Source: Paraferrimonas sedimenticola (lineage in GTDB: Bacteria; Pseudomonadota; Gammaproteobacteria; Enterobacterales; Shewanellaceae). From it: a stretch of 64,000 nucleotides of DNA. The DNA is taken from the NCBI RefSeq assembly GCF_002282855.1, contig NZ_NRIR01000006.1, positions 62,001-126,000 of the forward strand, given 5' to 3'. The notes beneath the pieces were generated by a model. The model worked only from the letters and a program-made list of their open reading frames with translations, made no database searches and was not told the DNA's origin. Each line of letters opens with the position of its first letter. The first letter of the stretch is position 1. Below, in pieces: positions 29,363-38,800 of the stretch. The position numbers and the translations under genes were made by a program.

Positions 29363-29925
29363 TCAGGTATCGTAATAGTCTCGATACCATTTCGCAAAAG
29401 CTTCAAGCCATTGCTGTTAATCTGTACTCGGTTGGAACCCTGTGGCCCGTTAGAGCTATTCTGTGCTGGCGTAGGTGTCATAAACGTCACCTTGCTGCAT
29501 GGCTTTGAGTTCCAACTTGGCTCGGCGCCCCAAAGTATTTTCCAAACTGCGGATAAAATCCCAAAGGGGTACCGGTCGGTGGTGGCCTATATTAAACACT
29601 TGGTAGGGTGCACTGGAAGTGTACGGCGTAAAATTGCCGCTCTCCGGCTCCCCTTCAGGCATCACCTGCATGGCGGCCATAATAGCAGCCACAGTGTCAT
29701 CTATGTAGGTAAAATCTCTAGATAATTGGCCATGGTCATATACCTCTTTCGCTTCACCCGCCAAATCTTTCCGTAAATTTGAAGTAAGCCCTATCTGGAC
29801 GCCCCATGGACAGTGCACGGTAAAAAGCACAAGGCGGTAGTGGGCAATGCATACAAATGGCTATCGCTGTGCGCCATCAGCATTGCGCTAAGCCTTGCTA
29901 ACCAAAACCTTGTCACGCCCGTGGC
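29363..29925 (-). pseudogene. UDP-glucuronate/UDP-glucose 4-epimerase pseudogene (C-terminal part)
   Basis: Minus-strand remnant of an NAD-dependent sugar-nucleotide epimerase. Readable family blocks in order: MLMAHSDSHLYALPTT (near 29885), a frameshift at about 29815-29825, FTVHCPWG, LAGEAKEVYDHGQLSRDFTY then IDD, SSAPYQVFNIGHHRPVPLWD, GDVYDTYASTE, and finally RATGFQPSTD and QQWLEAFAKWYRDYYDT. In-frame stops occur at 29456-29458 (TAG), 29450-29452 (TAA) and 29417-29419 (TAA). The N-terminal half with the NAD-binding GxxGxxG is absent; a repeat cluster (29941-30080) occupies that side. Recognisable but inactivated. Confidence 0.88.
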
Positions 29926-29940
29926 GTTTCTCTATCGCTC

Positions 29941-30080
29941 TTAGACAGACACCCACTGTTGCAAATAGCACAATCAATAACACAGACACCCATGATTAAT
30001 TTATCTTGCAGAGCGACAGCCAAACTCGGACTAAAGGTGGGTGTCTGTGTTATTCCCACTAGCGGTGGGTGTCTGTGTTA
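29941..30080. repeat. mixed cluster of the TAACACAGACACCC repeat (two direct, two inverted)
   Basis: Plus-orientation copies at 29941 (TTAGACAGACACCCAC, degenerate) and 29978 (TAACACAGACACCCA). Minus-orientation copies at 30036-30052 and 30064-30080, both GGTGGGTGTCTGTGTTA exactly, 28 bp apart. The cluster fills the gap between the broken 5' side of the epimerase pseudogene and yffB. The rest of 29926-30185 shows nothing recognisable. Confidence 0.92.
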
Positions 30081-30185
30081 TCCGTGTTATTTACCGCTAG
30101 ATTAGCAATTCAACGAAAGCGCCTCTTGAGCCTCCGCGGTAGCTTTGCCACAATGCTTTTTCACAGCATTAGAAAAGAACAAAGC

Positions 30186-30533
30186 ATGACAACTCTATAC
30201 GGCATCAAAAATTGCGACTCGGTCAAAAAAGCTCAAAAATTTCTCAACGCCAACGAACACGCCTATCAGTTTCACGATTTCGTATCGCAAGGGCTCAGCG
30301 AAGAAACTATCGACCAGTGGCTTGAAGCAGCCTCGTGGGAAGTCCTTTTAAACAAGCGCTCTACCAATTTTCGCGCACTTAGCGATGACGACAAGCAAGA
30401 TATTGACCAAGCAAAAGCCAAAGCGCTGATGCTAGCGAATCCAAAGCTGGTGAAACGCCCAGTACTTATCGGTAAACAAGGGATATTGGTGGGTTTTAAA
30501 GCAGAACAATACCAAGCGTGGTTAAAGGCATGA
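30186..30533 (+). CDS. ArsC/Spx-like thioredoxin-fold protein, YffB type
   Basis: 115 residues from ATG 30186; the frame opens earlier at 30069 but that stretch is repeat and non-coding. [16 protein letters not shown] has a single active-site-like Cys with the ArsC/Spx fold pattern, and [10 protein letters not shown] has the conserved Arg region. It overlaps dapE by four bases (ATGA), the yffB-dapE arrangement of E. coli. Arsenate reduction is unlikely; the role is unknown. Confidence 0.88.
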   Translation: MTTLYGIKNCDSVKKAQKFLNANEHAYQFHDFVSQGLSEETIDQWLEAASWEVLLNKRSTNFRALSDDDKQDIDQAKAKALMLANPKLVKRPVLIGKQGILVGFKAEQYQAWLKA

Positions 30534-31660
30534 GGCAGGACGTCCTAGCACTTGCAATCGAATTAATTGACCGTGCATCAGTCACGCCAGAAGACGCAGG
30601 TTGTCAGCCTTTGATGGCAAAGCGACTATCGAAAGTAGGGTTTGATATCGAATCCATGGTGTTTCACGACACCACCAATATGTGGGCGCGCCGCGGCTCA
30701 ATGGGCCCTGTGTTTTGTTTCGCCGGTCATACCGATGTTGTGCCCGCTGGCGACTTGAGCTTGTGGCACTCAGATCCTTTTAAATCAGAAATCCGCGACG
30801 GTTATTTGTACGGTCGCGGCGCCGCTGATATGAAAGGTTCACTCGCGGCCATGGTGGTCGCCACCGAGCGATTCGTCACGGAGCACCCCAACCACAAAGG
30901 CTCGATTGCGTTTCTAATCACCTCCGATGAAGAAGGTCCTTTTATCAATGGTACCGTCAAGGTCATCGAGACATTACAAGCCCGAAACGAAGCCATTACC
31001 TGGTCTTTAGTCGGCGAACCCTCATCCAGTCAACGACTCGGCGATGTGGTAAAAAATGGTCGTCGCGGCAGCCTTACCGGTGCGCTCAAGGTCAAAGGCA
31101 CTCAAGGACACGTGGCTTACCCAGACTTGGTGCAAAACCCTATCCATGCAGTCGCTCCTGCTTTGGCAGAATTATCTGCGACCCAATGGGATCAAGGAAA
31201 CCGCTACTTCCCGCCGACCAGCTTTCAAGTCTCCAATATTCACGCCGGGACTGGCGCCCCAAATGTGGTACCGGGTTACTGCGATGTTCTGTTTAATTTC
31301 AGATACTCAACGGAAGTCACCGCCGACCAACTGACTCAAGCTGTTCAATCCGTGTTTGATAAGCACCAACTAGAGTACGAGTTAGACTGGACCTACAATG
31401 GTGTGCCTTTCCTGACTGACGACGGCGAATTATTATCTGCGACCCGCCAAGCAATTTCCGAAGTCACAGGAATTGAAACGGATCCTCAGACCAGCGGTGG
31501 CACCTCAGATGGTCGATTTATCGCGCCAACCGGAGCGCAAGTTATCGAAGTTGGTCCAATCAACGCTACCATTCACAAGGTCAACGAGTGCGTGAACGTG
31601 GACGATCTCGAAACTTTGGCACGCATTTATCAGCGATTGTTGGAGAAGCTGCTTTGCTAA
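30530..31660 (+). CDS. dapE: succinyl-diaminopimelate desuccinylase
   Basis: M20 metallopeptidase-family enzyme, 376 residues from ATG 30530, which overlaps the yffB stop. Zinc ligands and catalytic residues line up in canonical numbering: His67 and Asp69 ([11 protein letters not shown]), Asp100 (GAADMKG), Glu134 and Glu135 (TSDEEGP), His349 (IHKVNECV). Makes LL-diaminopimelate for lysine and peptidoglycan. Middle gene of yffB-dapE-vanY. Confidence 0.96.
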   Translation: MRQDVLALAIELIDRASVTPEDAGCQPLMAKRLSKVGFDIESMVFHDTTNMWARRGSMGPVFCFAGHTDVVPAGDLSLWHSDPFKSEIRDGYLYGRGAADMKGSLAAMVVATERFVTEHPNHKGSIAFLITSDEEGPFINGTVKVIETLQARNEAITWSLVGEPSSSQRLGDVVKNGRRGSLTGALKVKGTQGHVAYPDLVQNPIHAVAPALAELSATQWDQGNRYFPPTSFQVSNIHAGTGAPNVVPGYCDVLFNFRYSTEVTADQLTQAVQSVFDKHQLEYELDWTYNGVPFLTDDGELLSATRQAISEVTGIETDPQTSGGTSDGRFIAPTGAQVIEVGPINATIHKVNECVNVDDLETLARIYQRLLEKLLC

Positions 31661-32325
31661 CTCCAGAGCAACTAACCGGTTGCGAAGACACCCACCTTAC
31701 TGATTTGGGAGAGGTTCGTGTCACAGATGGCACAGCTAAAGCCTACTTATTAATGCAAAAAGCGGCTGAGCGCGATGGCGTGACAATGGCAATCGCTTCT
31801 GGATTTAGGAGTTTTGAGGCTCAAGCAAGCATTTTTAACCGCAAAGCCAGAGGAGAATTAGCTTTGCGCGACTCGAGCCACAATATCATTGCGACGCCAA
31901 TCGCGGAGCCGAGAGCGCTGCTAAAGACCATTCTCATCTGGTCGGCGCTACCCGGCGCATCGCGACACCACTGGGGTACAGATATTGATTTATTTGACCC
32001 ATGCCATATCGAACACGGACAGCTGGAATTAGTTCAGTCAGAATTCGATGCCGGTGGCCCCTGCCATGAACTGGCCTGTTGGCTCGAAAAAAATGCCAGA
32101 GATTTTGGTTTTTATCGCCCTTATCGCTCGCCCACTAACGGTGTGCAACCTGAACCATGGCATTACAGCTATAAACGCGAGTCAGACCAATGTCTGGCGA
32201 ACTTTGAAATAAAGCATCTGAGGGATGCGATTACTAAGGCGAATGTTGAGTTATCAGCGACGATAGAGAGCGAACTCGACAAGATTTTTGAGCACTATGT
32301 CTTAAATGTCGACAAAACCTGGTGA
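31654..32325 (+). CDS. M15B D-alanyl-D-alanine carboxypeptidase (VanY-like)
   Basis: About 223 residues from a TTG at 31654 that overlaps the end of dapE and has GGAGAAG eight bases upstream; no ATG or GTG fits. LAS-type zinc motif [12 protein letters not shown] (SxHxxGxxxD) and the second His in EPWHYSYK identify the VanY/DacB-like M15B family. [14 protein letters not shown] is also conserved. No clear signal peptide with this start, which is odd for a peptidoglycan enzyme. Codons near 31684-31698 coincide with the repeat core. Confidence 0.85.
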   Translation: MLTPEQLTGCEDTHLTDLGEVRVTDGTAKAYLLMQKAAERDGVTMAIASGFRSFEAQASIFNRKARGELALRDSSHNIIATPIAEPRALLKTILIWSALPGASRHHWGTDIDLFDPCHIEHGQLELVQSEFDAGGPCHELACWLEKNARDFGFYRPYRSPTNGVQPEPWHYSYKRESDQCLANFEIKHLRDAITKANVELSATIESELDKIFEHYVLNVDKTW

Positions 32326-32412
32326 CCAGCTGCACCGACCATCTAGCTGCTCTCTTCAGTATTTTCCGAGCTAGCAGTATAATTTCGTCACCTTGGTAGA
32401 GAATCCAAAACA

Positions 32413-33036
32413 ATGAACGCCATTAAAAAGCTTTTCCAAAACAATCGAGAATGGGCGGACCGTACCGTCGCACAAGACCCAAAATTTTTTGAACATTTGG
32501 CCAAACAGCAAAAGCCCGAATACCTGTGGATTGGTTGCTCAGACTCTCGTGTTCCGGCGAATCAGATCATCGACTTAGCGCCTGGCGAAGTTTTTGTTCA
32601 CCGCAATATCGCCAATCAAGTTGTCCACTCGGATCTCAACTGTCTTTCCGTGCTTCAATACGCCGTTGATGTGCTCAAGGTCAAACACATTATGGTTGTC
32701 GGTCACTATGGCTGTGGTGGTGTTAAAGCCGCCTTAGACAACCAGAAGAATGGTCTTATCGACAATTGGCTTGGGCATATCAAAGACATCGTAAGACTCC
32801 ATCGCAACGAACTGAACAGCTTAGATGAAGAGGCCAAGTTTCATCGTTTGTGCGAATTGAATGTCATCGAACAAGTGGCCAACGTTTGCAACACCAGCAT
32901 AGTGCAGGATGCTTGGTCTGGCGGCCAAAAACTAGCGGTTCACGGGTTGATTTACGGCTTGGACAACGGCCTTTTGAAGAATCTCGAAGTTACTGTCGAT
33001 CGTGAGCATTGGGCTCGTGCAAAAGGGCTGGTTTAA
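32413..33036 (+). CDS. can: beta-class carbonic anhydrase
   Basis: 207 residues. Zinc ligands Cys42, His98 and Cys101, with Asp44 and Arg46 of the CSDSR dyad, in the same positions as E. coli Can. Interconverts CO2 and bicarbonate in the cytoplasm, supplying bicarbonate to carboxylases. Followed by kdsB after 6 nt. Confidence 0.96.
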   Translation: MNAIKKLFQNNREWADRTVAQDPKFFEHLAKQQKPEYLWIGCSDSRVPANQIIDLAPGEVFVHRNIANQVVHSDLNCLSVLQYAVDVLKVKHIMVVGHYGCGGVKAALDNQKNGLIDNWLGHIKDIVRLHRNELNSLDEEAKFHRLCELNVIEQVANVCNTSIVQDAWSGGQKLAVHGLIYGLDNGLLKNLEVTVDREHWARAKGLV

Positions 33037-33042
33037 ACTAAT

Positions 33043-33780
33043 ATGAAAACCGTAATTCTAATTCCCGCTCGATTCGGTTCAAGCCGCTTCCCTGGTAAGC
33101 CTTTAACTCTGATTAACGGACAACCCATGATCCAGCGAGTGATCGAGCGCGCCAAGTTGGTCAAAGGCGCTGATGCAATCTACGTTGCCACTGACGATAA
33201 ACGCATCGCTGATGCGGTTGAGCAAGTCGGCGCGATAGCTGTAATGACCGATTCTGAGTTGCCCAGTGGTACCGATAGAATCAACCAGGCAGCTGAGCGC
33301 ATTGGACTTCAAGATGAAGATATTATTATTAATCTGCAAGGCGACCAACCGCTAGTTGACCCAAATACCTTAGAGCAGCTCATCCAGTTATTTAAAGCTC
33401 ACCCTGGTGAATTTTCTATGGCAACCTTGGCCTATCAAATTACCGATCCCAAGGCGATTGCGGACCCCAATCAGGTTAAGGTAGTTTTTGATAATCAGCA
33501 CAACGCGCTCTACTTCAGTCGCTCGACGATTCCATTTGGTCGAGACGCTGAGGATTACCCTATCTACAAGCATTTGGGCATTTACGGCTACTCAAAAGGG
33601 TTTGTTGATGCATTTGCAAAGCTGCCTGTGGGCCGCTTGGAGGCTTTAGAAAAACTCGAGCAACTGAGAGCTTTGGAAAATGGCTTTAAAATTCGCATAG
33701 CCGTAAGCGGCATAGACTCCACTGAAGTCGACACTCCGGCGGATGTTCAACGAGCTGAACGCCAACTCGGGCTGGAGTAG
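33043..33780 (+). CDS. kdsB: 3-deoxy-manno-octulosonate cytidylyltransferase
   Basis: 245 residues activating Kdo as CMP-Kdo for lipid A core assembly. [15 protein letters not shown] (nucleotide-binding), NLQGDQPLV (metal/Asp motif) and [12 protein letters not shown] are family signatures. Part of can-kdsB-DUF2897. Confidence 0.96.
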   Translation: MKTVILIPARFGSSRFPGKPLTLINGQPMIQRVIERAKLVKGADAIYVATDDKRIADAVEQVGAIAVMTDSELPSGTDRINQAAERIGLQDEDIIINLQGDQPLVDPNTLEQLIQLFKAHPGEFSMATLAYQITDPKAIADPNQVKVVFDNQHNALYFSRSTIPFGRDAEDYPIYKHLGIYGYSKGFVDAFAKLPVGRLEALEKLEQLRALENGFKIRIAVSGIDSTEVDTPADVQRAERQLGLE

Positions 33781-33785
33781 ATAAG

Positions 33786-33974
33786 ATGCTGGAGACTTGG
33801 GAGGTAATCCTTTTAATCATATTGGTCCTTGGGGTTGTGGTGAGCAACCTTATGGTGCTCAAGTACTCCAGCAAATTTAAGATGCCGCAGTTTGGGGCTC
33901 CCAAGAAGTCGAGCAAGAAGCCAAAGGCGCCTCTAAAGAAGACACCCACCAATAACAACGAGCCAGATAAGTAA
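33786..33974 (+). CDS. DUF2897-like small membrane protein
   Basis: 62 residues: one membrane helix (6-26) followed by KYSSKFKMPQFGAP, the pattern of the DUF2897 family, and a Lys/Pro-rich tail. The last third of the tail (KKTPTNNN) is encoded by a copy of the dispersed repeat (from 33934), and the stop codon TAA (33972-33974) is the first three bases of the next copy. The reading frame therefore ends by the repeat sequence. Function unknown. Confidence 0.8.
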   Translation: MLETWEVILLIILVLGVVVSNLMVLKYSSKFKMPQFGAPKKSSKKPKAPLKKTPTNNNEPDK

Positions 33975-33990
33975 TACAGACACCCACCCT
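33934..33990 (+). repeat. two repeat copies across the end of the DUF2897 gene
   Basis: Copies start at 33934 (TAAAGAAGACACCCACC, inside the coding region) and 33972 (TAATACAGACACCCACCC, starting with the stop codon), 38 bp apart. The 160 bp from here to the transposase show no gene. Confidence 0.9.
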
Positions 33991-34150
33991 ATCCTCTCTC
34001 AAAAAATCAAAGCTGATATTGAGCACAAATTAGCTAGAGGCAAGCTCGACTCGAGAGTTTACAAGGCAAATTTGAGTGTGACTGGTCTAAGGCCAGCGAG
34101 AATCGGCCACGACCTTATTTGGTATGACCGAATCCATATATCGAATCATT

Positions 34151-35125
34151 TCAGTGAAAAGTTAGTGAAGGCGCTATGCCCGTGTTAGGTCGTCTTCGTC
34201 GATGGGTTTGAATACAATAAGCGGTCAACGATTCTGGTGAACCTGCTGCTCCACGAAACTGGGCTTCAAAGCGGCTGGTATGCTCCAGCCAATTGTCTTT
34301 AGCCAAGGAAAGCCGGCTGAGAATATCGCTAACTCCATCGCTTATTGAACCCGACTTCCCCTCGACAATGGCACGACCGGTTGCATCGACCAATTGGAGG
34401 TAGTCTCTCAGAGAAATGCCTATCGAACACCGTTCATCTCGAAAGCTATCCGCTTGAAAAGGCAATAATGATTTTGGTTCAAGCCCCTTAGATGCCGCTT
34501 CAACTCTCAACCTCAAGCTAGTGTATGGCCCATGTTCAGGCAGCTTTGACTCTTGGGCTCTCACCGGATTTAAATCGACGTAAGCCATACAGGTTATTAC
34601 AGCCCTTTCATCCAACAATGCTTGAGACTTGAACCGACCTTCCCAGAACCGGCCTGTACATTCATCTTCAGCGTTGGCCTGTCTTGCAATTGGCTCATTT
34701 AGGCAGCGCATAAACCAACTAATACACGCCAGCCGCTGTCGATAGATCGCAACTACTTCAAGTTGTTCCTCATCAGAGCGACCTTGGGTCTCACCTGCAG
34801 CAATCTCACGAAGCGCGGTTGTTCCTTTGAACAAGCTCAACCATCTCTCAGCAATCGAAGCGGGACTAAGGAGGTTAGCACCACTCTGATTTACACGTAA
34901 AACCACGTGAAGATGATTGCTCATAACCGCGTAGGCTGCGACATCGATTGAGAAGACTTTGGCAAGTTGTAAAATGCGCTTTTCAACCCAATTGCGCCGA
35001 TGGTCATAACAACGTCCTGAAACAGAGTCTTTTCCGCAAAGGTAAGCCCGCCGAACAACGCGGCTGACGCAATGATAAAAAGGTGTCTGTTCGAGACAGA
35101 TCTGTGAGCTTCTGGGACTGGGCAT
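34151..35125 (-). CDS. REP-associated tyrosine transposase-type HUH protein (RAYT/IS200-like)
   Basis: 324 residues, Y1 transposase family (COG1943). FYHCVSRVVRRAYLCG at the N-terminus, HUH motif NHLHVVL with His71 and His73, and a conserved core NAEDECTGRFWEGRFKS then MAYVDLNPVRA. Tyr128, 55 residues after the HUH, is at the distance expected for the catalytic Tyr (51 in E. coli TnpA-REP), but which Tyr acts is not certain. Single copy, with no transposon ends found around it; repeat clusters lie 160 bp on one side and 660 bp on the other. Likely a domesticated RAYT rather than an active IS. Confidence 0.88.
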   Translation of the reverse strand: MPSPRSSQICLEQTPFYHCVSRVVRRAYLCGKDSVSGRCYDHRRNWVEKRILQLAKVFSIDVAAYAVMSNHLHVVLRVNQSGANLLSPASIAERWLSLFKGTTALREIAAGETQGRSDEEQLEVVAIYRQRLACISWFMRCLNEPIARQANAEDECTGRFWEGRFKSQALLDERAVITCMAYVDLNPVRAQESKLPEHGPYTSLRLRVEAASKGLEPKSLLPFQADSFRDERCSIGISLRDYLQLVDATGRAIVEGKSGSISDGVSDILSRLSLAKDNWLEHTSRFEAQFRGAAGSPESLTAYCIQTHRRRRPNTGIAPSLTFH

Positions 35126-35232
35126 ACCTAACTCGCCTATGGGGTTTAATCCTAAGGCTAGCTAGCTTTTCGAGACTGAATAGTTATGATTCCACACACT
35201 CATACTAAAGAGTGACTGAATTGCAGGTTACC

Positions 35233-35715
35233 TTAATGAATAAAATACCCTGTAACCCTCCACTCACGCCCCGTATCGAGCATTAGTGTCACCGTCTCTT
35301 GTCCTGTATATTCTGAAAACTCGGTCTGGAACACCATTGTGATGTAGTGCCCTTGTGGCACGCCTGGTAACTCTTCGGCGTAGTCCGATTGAACCAACTC
35401 TCTAGCGATTATTTCACCCAAAGGTCGCCTCATTTGCTCAAGTGTTGCAGCCCAAGCTTCTTGTTGAATGGCTTGTTGGAAAAGCGTACTCGCATCACTC
35501 CATGAATCCGCATAACGCCCTGCATCGACCGTCACCAACCAATCTCTTCCTTGTTGCTCAGTGATTAGTTTCGCGCCATCAATGTCGATTGGATCTAACA
35601 GCATTTGAGGGTCAGCAAGTTCAGGCTGAGCTTGTAAGCGAATTGAGGACAGCATCGAAGAAACTACTAGGGCTGCTATCAAAACTAGCTTTGTTAACTC
35701 TTTGGGTTCCATCAT
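35233..35715 (-). CDS. DUF4019-like exported protein
   Basis: 160 residues; two adjacent ATGs (35715 and 35712) with GGAGAAG upstream. A hydrophobic signal segment (about residues 9-29) precedes the mature protein. DAGRYADSWSDASTLFQQAI, RRPLGEIIARELVQSDYAEELPG and TVTLMLDTGREWRVTGYFI follow the DUF4019 pattern. Probably periplasmic. Function unknown. It lies between the transposase and a repeat cluster on its 5' side. Confidence 0.8.
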   Translation of the reverse strand: MMEPKELTKLVLIAALVVSSMLSSIRLQAQPELADPQMLLDPIDIDGAKLITEQQGRDWLVTVDAGRYADSWSDASTLFQQAIQQEAWAATLEQMRRPLGEIIARELVQSDYAEELPGVPQGHYITMVFQTEFSEYTGQETVTLMLDTGREWRVTGYFIH

Positions 35716-35785
35716 CGTCTTCTCCTTTATCCGGCTTCGGACACGAGCAGTTGAATGAGTTTAGCACTGGTGATAGCAACAGCAA

Positions 35786-35870
35786 TAACGCAGACACCCA
35801 CCCTAACGACGATTAGAGTGGGTGTCTGTTTTAACTAAACACCCCAGAGTTGGGGTGGGTGTCTGTGTTA
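35786..35870. repeat. inverted repeat pair plus third copy at the RND gene end
   Basis: Plus copy TAACGCAGACACCCACCC from 35786; minus copies at 35813-35833 (AGTGGGTGTCTGTTTTA) and 35854-35870 (GGTGGGTGTCTGTGTTA). The first two form a hairpin with 11-bp arms CAGACACCCAC/GTGGGTGTCTG. The last three bases of the third copy are the complement of the RND stop codon. Confidence 0.93.
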
Positions 35871-38800
35871 GTTGGGTTTGTCGGCGGCGAGCTCGGCCTC
35901 GAGCTTGCGCGCTACCGCGTCCGGCGAACTGGTGTTGCGGGCCAGTAGGCTGTAGGTGCCAGGGATGACAAACAGAGTAAACAGTGTGGCAACCAAGGTG
36001 CCGCTGAGTACCACCACACCAATCACAAGGCGAGTCTCAGCGCCCGCGCCAGAGGCCAGCACTAGCGGAATCGCACCGGCTGCGGTAGTGATACCCGTCA
36101 TCAGAATCGGACGCAATCGCTGGCTAGAGGCTTGCACCACCGCCTCTTCAAAAGCCAAGCCACGGTCGCGCAGCTGGTTAGCAAACTCAACAATCAAAAT
36201 ACCATTCTTAGCCGACAGACCGACTAACATAATAATCCCGATTTGTGAGTAAATGTTGAGCGTTTGACCGGTAAAGTACAGCCCCAACAAAGCACCCAGA
36301 GTCGCCAGTGGTACCGTCAACATGATAACCAGTGGGTGCACGTAACTTTCAAACTGTGCCGCAAGCACCAAGAACACCACTACCAAGGCCAGCAAGAACA
36401 CGAAGTAAATCGAGCTTCCGGACTCGTAGTAATCCAGCGATTGGCCCTTATAGCTAATGATGGCTTCTGCTGGCAGATGCTCTGCCGCCAAGCCATTCAA
36501 ATAGTTCAGAGCATCACCCAAAGACGCACCATCGGCCAAGTTGGCTTCCAACGTAATCGAGCGCAAGCGGTTGTATCGATTCAAGCGCGAAGCGTCGGCA
36601 AACTCTTCCACAGATACCATATTTGACAATGGAATCAGTTGCTTAGTACGGTCTGAACGGACGTAGATGTTCTCAAGGTCGTTAGCGGTATTTTGATTAT
36701 CACGCTCACCCTCGATGATCACATCGTACTCTTCGCCGTCGCGCATAAAGGTGGTGACCTTCTTCGAACCCAGCATGCTCTCAAGCGTGCGGCCAATGTG
36801 GCTAATAGAGACACCCAAGCTAGCGGCGCGCTCTTTGTCGATAAGCACTCGAAGCTGCGGCTTAGTCTCTTGGTAATCGTGGTCCAGACCAACCACATAC
36901 GGGTTGTCTTGCGCTTTCTCAAGCATGATGTCACGCCACTCCACCAGGGCTTCGTAGCTAGGACCACCAATCACAAACTGAATCGGCTTACCTACACCAC
37001 GCCCAAAGGCCTGACGCATAATTGGGAAGGCGCGAACCCCGGCCAAATCGCCCAATCGCGCACGAATATCGCCGATAATCTCTTGGGCTGGACGACGCAC
37101 CGACCAGTCTTCCAGTACCACAATCGCCATACCGTTGGAGAAATCAGCAGTGCCACCCCAGCCGCGCGGAGCACGAATCAGCAATCGTTTCACATCGCCC
37201 GACTCTACCAATGGCATCAAACGAGTTTCCACTTCGTTCATGTACTCAGAGATGTACTCGTAGCTGCCGCCTTGCGGACCGTTAACCATCACGAACATGG
37301 AGCCGCGATCTTCACGAGGGGCAAACTCTGCTGGTACTTCTTTGACCAGATAAAAAGACGCGGCAAAGGCACTTAAAATAAGCGCAACCATAATAAACGG
37401 ATGCGCAATCGCTTGGCGTACGCCACCTGCGTATCGGGCGGTCAGCCAATCCATGGCGCGATCGATACGCGTAGTCATCCAGCCGGCTTCGTGCTGTTTG
37501 AGTACCTTGGAGCACATCATTGGGCTCAAGCTCAAAGCGATAAAGGATGAGAACAGCACAGCGGCACTCATGGCCACCGCGAACTCTTTAAACAGCTTGC
37601 CCAAATCCCCTTCTAAGAAGGTGATAGGCATGAACACGGAAATCAATACCAAGGTAGTAGCGACAATCGCAAACGAGACTTCCTTAGCCCCCAAGAATGC
37701 GGCTTTAAGCGGTGTCTCGCCTTCCTCGATACGACGGTGAATGTTTTCGAGCATCACAATCGCATCATCCACTACCATACCAATCGCCAAAATCAGCGCC
37801 AGCAGGGTCAGCAGGTTAATTGAGTAACCCAGCATGAACAGCACAATAAAAGTACCCATCAAAGACACAGGCACGGTCAAGGCTGGGATCAACATGGCGC
37901 GGAAATTCCCCAAAAACAGGAAAATCACCAAAATTACCATGCTCATCGCGATAAATAGGGTCTGATATACCTCTTCAATCGAGGCTTCAATAAATACGGT
38001 AGAGTCGTAGGAGCGCTTAATCTCCATCCCTTCAGGCAAAGTTGGATTAATCTCATCCACCATGGCATTAATCGCACGGCCCACGTCCAGCGAGTTTGCC
38101 GTCGACTGCTTGGCCACGCCCAAACCAATCATGTTCTCACCATTACCGCGGAACATGATGCGCTCTTCTTCTGAACCCAACTCCACTTTGGCCACATCGC
38201 CCAGTTTCACCAGGTAACCATCGCTACCCTCAGCCAGCACCAGCTTAGAAAAGTCTTTTTCGGTGGCGAACGAGCGCTGAACGCGCACACTAAAGTGACG
38301 CTCTTTCGACTCAATCGAACCGGCTGGAAGCTCCACGTTTTCAGCGCGCAGCGCGTTTTCAACGTCAGTCACGGTCAACTGACGCGAGGCTAGCGCCTGA
38401 CGGTCGATCCAGATCCGCATCGAGTAAACTTTACCGCCACCAACGCGAATGGTTGCCACCCCGTCTTGCACCGACATGCGGTCCACCAAATAGCGGCGGG
38501 CATAATCGGTCAACTGCAAAGTGTCCATGCGATCCGACACTAGGTTCAGCCACATGATAACTTCGTCGCCACTGTTGGCCTTTTGCACCTCAGGTGGATC
38601 CGCTTCATCCGGTAGGTTATTCAGCAAGCCAGACACTCTATCGCGCACGTCGTTTGCCGCCGAATCAATATCGCGGCCCACTTGGAATTCCAAAGTAATC
38701 GACGAGCGCCCATCGCGGCTCGACGAGGAGATGTGGCGAATGCCTTCGACACCCGAAATGCGGTTTTCAATCAACTGAGTAATACGAGTTTCTACCACCG

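Noticed and set aside
35081-35093. Repeat-like AACAGACACCT at the 5' end of the transposase gene
   Set aside because: Ten-base match only, and it encodes the family-conserved QTPFYHC region, so codon use explains it.
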